8,724 bases of DNA from JAULUH01 sp032111745 (GTDB lineage: Bacteria; Chloroflexota; Anaerolineae; JAAEKA01): NCBI GenBank assembly GCA_032111745.1, contig JAULUH010000528.1:1-8724 (forward strand), written 5' to 3'. Below, piece by piece: positions 6,588 to 8,724 of this stretch. The notes below the pieces were generated by a model that saw nothing but the letters and a program-made list of their open reading frames with translations, was not told the origin of the DNA and searched no databases. The position numbers and the translations under genes were made by a program. Each line of letters starts with the position of its first letter. The first letter of the stretch is position 1.

Positions 6588-6616
6588 TTGACATCTGTTG
6601 GGAGAGGGACTACAAT
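6588..6616 (+). promoter_or_regulatory. Near-consensus promoter for hpf
   Basis: TTGACA (6588-6593, perfect -35), a 17-bp spacer and TACAAT (6611-6616, five of six). Transcription should begin near 6623, leaving about 90 nt of leader before ATG 6713. This lets hpf be transcribed independently of comF. Confidence 0.8.
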
Positions 6617-6695
6617 GCTAGTAACGCTCCCGTGCTGGCGATCCGGCGGGCCCGTGGGATCGTGCTGGCCGGGTTGTTGAGTGACTCACGACAGG

Positions 6696-6702
6696 AAAGG
6701 AG
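6696..6702 (+). promoter_or_regulatory. Ribosome binding site deciding the hpf start
   Basis: AAAGGAG lies 10 nt before ATG 6713 and 4 nt before an in-frame TTG at 6707. It lies downstream of the far GTG at 6632, which therefore is not the start. Confidence 0.7.
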
Positions 6703-6712
6703 CAAGTTGCGT

Positions 6713-7291
6713 ATGCAGCTTACCGTCAAAGGCCGCAACATCGAGATCACTGACCGGTTGCGCTCGTACGTCGAGAAGAAGATCGGCAAGCTCGATCGCT
6801 ATCTGCCGGAAATGGCGGAGGCGCGGGTCGAGCTCGCCGAGGAGGCCAGCCAGAAGTCCAGCCAGCGCCAGGTAGCCCAGGTTACCGTGTGGAGCAATGG
6901 CACCCTCCTGCGGGCTGAAGAGCGCAGCAGCGACATCTTCACCAGCATCGACGCCGTCGCCGAGAAGCTCCATCGCCAAATCCGTCGCTACAAGGGCAAA
7001 CGTCGCCGCAAGCTTGAACGGGCCCAGGCCATTGCGGTGGCAGCTGAGGTGTATGAACACACCGATCTGGTGGAGCAGGTGGAAGAGGAGGAAGAGGAGT
7101 TCTTCGAAGGTCGCGTCGTCCGCACCAAGCGTTTTGCCCTTACCCCCATGTCCGAAGATGAGGCCATCGACCAGATGGAGCTCTTGGGGCATGACTTTTT
7201 CGTGTTCTTCAACGCAGTGGACGCCGCAGTCAACGTGCTCTATCGCCGTTCCGACGGCAACTACGGTCTGCTCCAGCCTGAACTCGCCTGA
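6713..7291 (+). CDS. hpf: Ribosome hibernation promoting factor, long form
   Basis: A 192-residue long-form HPF. Residues 1-105 are the S30AE/RaiA domain (MQLTVKGRNIEITDRLRSYV, then KKIGKLDRYLP) that sits in the decoding region of the 30S subunit and blocks translation. A very basic helix end (RRYKGKRRRKLER, 91-103) contacts rRNA. A linker with a run of six Glu (124-129) leads to the C-terminal dimerisation domain (VRTKRFALTPMSEDEA to YGLLQPE, 136-190), which pairs two ribosomes into 100S particles. The length and start MQLTV fit the family; the open frame upstream to 6632 is leader sequence. The dedicated promoter fits a gene switched on in stationary phase or stress, though no alternative sigma signature is visible. 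Confidence 0.96.
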   Translation: MQLTVKGRNIEITDRLRSYVEKKIGKLDRYLPEMAEARVELAEEASQKSSQRQVAQVTVWSNGTLLRAEERSSDIFTSIDAVAEKLHRQIRRYKGKRRRKLERAQAIAVAAEVYEHTDLVEQVEEEEEEFFEGRVVRTKRFALTPMSEDEAIDQMELLGHDFFVFFNAVDAAVNVLYRRSDGNYGLLQPELA

Positions 7292-7312
7292 ACAATAGTC
7301 ATCTCGCATGAC

Positions 7313-7340
7313 CAGGGCCAGGGAATGCTCCCTGGCCCTG
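7313..7340 (+). terminator. Perfect 12-bp hairpin after hpf, probable terminator without U-tract
   Basis: CAGGGCCAGGGA (7313-7324) and TCCCTGGCCCTG (7329-7340) are perfectly complementary around a 4-nt loop, ATGC. It begins 21 nt after the hpf stop. No T-run follows, so it is not a classic intrinsic terminator. It may end hpf transcripts, stabilise their 3' end, or affect read-through into the phosphatase gene. Confidence 0.6.
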
Positions 7341-7386
7341 CCGCGTCGACACCAAGCGACCCTCATACCTTTGATCGCGTGATCGC

Positions 7387-7391
7387 GGAGG
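7387..7391 (+). promoter_or_regulatory. Ribosome binding site for the phosphatase TTG start
   Basis: GGAGG lies 8 nt before TTG 7400. The in-frame ATG at 7325 sits in the loop of the preceding hairpin without a visible ribosome site, so the TTG is favoured. An 8-bp tandem repeat TGATCGCG (7372-7387) abuts the site. Confidence 0.65.
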
Positions 7392-7399
7392 CCGATTCG

Positions 7400-7891
7400 T
7401 TGAAGCATATCCTGCTGGTCTGCACTGGTAATGTCTGCCGTTCCCCCATGGCAGCTGGCCTGTTGCGCCAACGCCTGGCCATGGATGGCCTGGCAGACGT
7501 AGTTACGGTCAGCTCGGCCGGGGTCTATGGCCTGGATGGTGAGCCGGCCAGCCAGCCCGGAGTCGAGGTGTTGGCTAGCCGTGGTGTGGATATCAGCGAC
7601 CACAGCGCCCACACCATCACTGCCGCCGATATGGCCCGGGCAGACCTGGTGTTGGTCATGGAGGACGCCCATCGCCGGTCGCTGTTTTACAGCTATCCGC
7701 ACCTGTTGGGCAAGGTCTTCCTATTCAGCGAGATGGCCGGTGAGCACGGCGATGTCAAGGACCCCTATCGCCAGCCCAGGGAGGCCTACGAGCGCTGCGT
7801 CGACGAGCTCACCCGCTTGCTCACCGCCGGCTATGGCAACATAGTGCGGCGGCTTGGGCTATCCTCGCCCCCGCGTGACAGCACCCAATAG
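7400..7891 (+). CDS. Low-molecular-weight protein tyrosine phosphatase family protein
   Basis: From TTG 7400 the product has 163 residues and begins (M)KHILLVCTGNVCRSPMA, with the phosphatase P-loop C-x5-R-S (Cys8 nucleophile, Arg14). The general acid is Asp121 in VKDPYRQP. Both catalytic parts are intact and the length is normal. Such enzymes dephosphorylate tyrosine kinases that control exopolysaccharide export, or, in the YwlE branch, phosphoarginine. Here Val12 takes the place of the YwlE threonine, which argues for phosphotyrosine. The neighbouring glycosyltransferases fit a polysaccharide role, but they are transcribed towards it and need not be partners. A start at 7325 would add 25 unconserved residues. 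The last 61 bp overlap the convergent glycosyltransferase gene. Confidence 0.92.
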   Translation: MKHILLVCTGNVCRSPMAAGLLRQRLAMDGLADVVTVSSAGVYGLDGEPASQPGVEVLASRGVDISDHSAHTITAADMARADLVLVMEDAHRRSLFYSYPHLLGKVFLFSEMAGEHGDVKDPYRQPREAYERCVDELTRLLTAGYGNIVRRLGLSSPPRDSTQ

Positions 7892-8529
7892 GGATAAAAG
7901 CCGTAGTAGTAGGCTAAGAGCAGCGACAGTTTGAGCCCGTGTAGGCCATCTCGATATCCCCGCAGCGTGATGTAGCGGCGGCGAAACTCCCGCAACGGCT
8001 GCAAGACGAAATTGTGCGGTCGTGGGCGAATGCCCTGCGCGGCCAGGATGCGCGCCTCGTAGGTGGCATACCGTCGCTGCTTGTCGTGAAACTGCGCCCA
8101 CGAATCGTAGTTGTAGTGGATGAGGTGATTGGCCAGCTTGCCCTCCGCGCCATCCAACATCACGACCTCGTGCACCGGCCGGGCAGGGTCAAAATGCGCC
8201 TTGCCGATGCGCAGCAGCCGCACCTGGTAGTCGGGGTAGAAACCGCCATGGCGAACCTGATGGCCCACGATGNNNNNNNNNNCGTCGACAAAGAATATCC
8301 AGTCGGTCCCCAGGGCCGCGGCTTCCTCCAGCGCGGCATTGCGCTGAATGGCCCAGCCCTCGAAGACCCGCTGGGTCACCACGGCACCGGCTCCTTGGGC
8401 CAGCTCCACAGTGGCGTCGCTGCTGAAGGAGTCCGACACCAGGACCGCATCCGCCCACCTCACGCTTTCGATGCAATCTACGATATGGCGGGCCTCGTTC
8501 TTGGTCAGAATAGCGGCGACAAGCTTCAT
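7831..8529 (-). CDS. Family 2 glycosyltransferase (WaaE/KdtX-like), interrupted by an assembly gap
   Basis: The N-terminal GT-A part reads MKLVAAILTKNEARHI, then ADAVLVSDSFSSDATVELA and FEGWAIQRNAAL, ending at DWIFFVD just before ten Ns. After the gap the frame resumes at IVGHQVRHGGFYPDYQVRLLR, then PVHEVV and LIHYNY. A C-terminal hydrophobic stretch (LSLLLAYYYGFYPYWVLS) follows. This is the order in WaaE-like enzymes, which add sugars to lipid-linked or LPS-like acceptors at the cytosolic membrane face. The nucleotide-sugar motif (usually DADE) falls in the gap; the codon after Asp82 starts with G, consistent with Ala. Relatives have roughly 40-50 residues there, so the true gene is longer than shown. 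ATG 8529 is chosen over TTG 8556, which would overlap the upstream gene. The sugar is unknown. Confidence 0.85.
   Translation of the reverse strand: MKLVAAILTKNEARHIVDCIESVRWADAVLVSDSFSSDATVELAQGAGAVVTQRVFEGWAIQRNAALEEAAALGTDWIFFVDXXXXIVGHQVRHGGFYPDYQVRLLRIGKAHFDPARPVHEVVMLDGAEGKLANHLIHYNYDSWAQFHDKQRRYATYEARILAAQGIRPRPHNFVLQPLREFRRRYITLRGYRDGLHGLKLSLLLAYYYGFYPYWVLSRGGEDSPSRRTMLP
8273..8282. other. Assembly gap (10 N)
   Basis: Ten consecutive Ns inside the glycosyltransferase gene. A round number is typical of a scaffolding placeholder, so the real gap length is unknown. The reading frame on both sides happens to agree. Confidence 0.95.
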
Positions 8530-8542
8530 AGATGATACACTG

Positions 8543-8724
8543 CTAACCGCCGGCAAGCCGTCTCACGGTGTCGTACGTGGCCAGGCGCTCGGCCAGGTCG
8601 GGTGGGTTGATCTGCCGTGCCCGCCGTGCCTCGGCTTGTGCCCCGGATCGCACCAGACTTTGAGCCAGGCGATTGAATAGCGGCCCATGATAGCGACGAA
8701 AGTAGCGTAGACGGCTGCGCCACA
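8543..8724 (-). CDS. C-terminal end of a probable glycosyltransferase (5' part outside window)
   Basis: On the - strand a frame is open from the window edge to TAG at 8545-8543. It gives 59 residues: an opening SRLRYFRRYHGPLFNRLAQSL, then a charged Arg/Ala-rich tail ending RRLAGG. The RYFRRYHG string resembles the C-terminal region of family 2 rhamnosyl- and related transferases, but the fragment is too short to be sure. It is preferred over the other open frame here (8526-8723), which is Ser/Gly/Arg-rich with no familiar pattern. The stop is 13 nt before ATG 8529 of the next glycosyltransferase, so the two are likely co-transcribed. Confidence 0.55.
   Translation of the reverse strand, partial: WRSRLRYFRRYHGPLFNRLAQSLVRSGAQAEARRARQINPPDLAERLATYDTVRRLAGG

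Noticed and set aside
6686..7702. 338-residue open frame on the - strand
   Set aside because: It is antisense to hpf and the phosphatase, both firmly identified. Its His/Gln/Gly-rich composition is that of a reverse-strand shadow in GC-rich DNA.
8014..8535. + strand open frame across the N gap
   Set aside because: It is antisense to the recognised glycosyltransferase; no familiar pattern.
8526..8723. 65-residue - strand open frame at the right edge
   Set aside because: The neighbouring frame ending at 8543 resembles a glycosyltransferase C-terminus and is open to the edge. This one is Ser/Gly/Arg-rich and overlaps the start of the next gene.
1..8724. CRISPR arrays, tRNA or rRNA genes, insertion sequences, attachment sites, phage or defence genes
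   Set aside because: I saw no regularly spaced repeats, no tRNA-like cloverleaf, no rRNA-like stretches, no transposase or integrase motifs and no defence-type domains.

Overview
The window is GC-rich, gene-dense bacterial DNA. It comes from a draft assembly, since a run of ten Ns (8273-8282) marks a scaffold gap. The gene content suggests a Chloroflexota-like bacterium: a B12-type radical SAM protein, PgeF-YggS-ProC-YggT, a lipoprotein with a GLGC-QP repeat domain, a DUF164 zinc-ribbon protein, a solitary Flp-like pilin, ComF, and a long-form hibernation factor. This assignment is inferred from recalled gene families, not from a marker-gene search.

Region 1 (1-4669, + strand) is a tight probable operon. 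It holds the 3' part of a radical SAM gene, then pgeF, yggS, proC, yggT and a two-repeat lipoprotein. Gaps are 4 and 6 nt, then a 4-nt ATGA overlap, then 4 and 34 nt. PgeF, YggS and YggT are the partners found near division genes in Gram-positives (ylmD, ylmE, ylmG), and yggS-proC-yggT is a familiar order in proteobacteria. The shared themes are the cell envelope, PLP balance and proline synthesis.

Region 2 (4699-5412, - strand) is a coiled-coil zinc-ribbon protein convergent with region 1. Its promoter lies in a 201-bp intergenic stretch (5413-5613) that also carries a strong forward promoter. Both promoters have an extended -10 with the same CTATGCTA core.

Region 3 (5614-6561, + strand) is a 54-residue Flp-type prepilin-like gene followed 30 nt later by comF. 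Hpf (6713-7291) follows with its own near-consensus promoter and a leader of about 90 nt. A perfect 12-bp hairpin lies after hpf, and then comes a low-molecular-weight phosphatase that most likely starts at TTG 7400.

Region 4 (7831-8724, - strand) holds a family 2 glycosyltransferase interrupted by the N gap and, upstream of it, the last 59 codons of another gene, probably also a glycosyltransferase. This looks like the edge of a polysaccharide locus. Its last gene overlaps the phosphatase tail to tail by 61 bp.

Most of the window is conserved housekeeping sequence. I found no convincing undescribed multi-gene system. The points most worth a second look are the short pilin-like gene paired with comF, the gapless internal duplication in the lipoprotein, and the paired extended -10 promoters.
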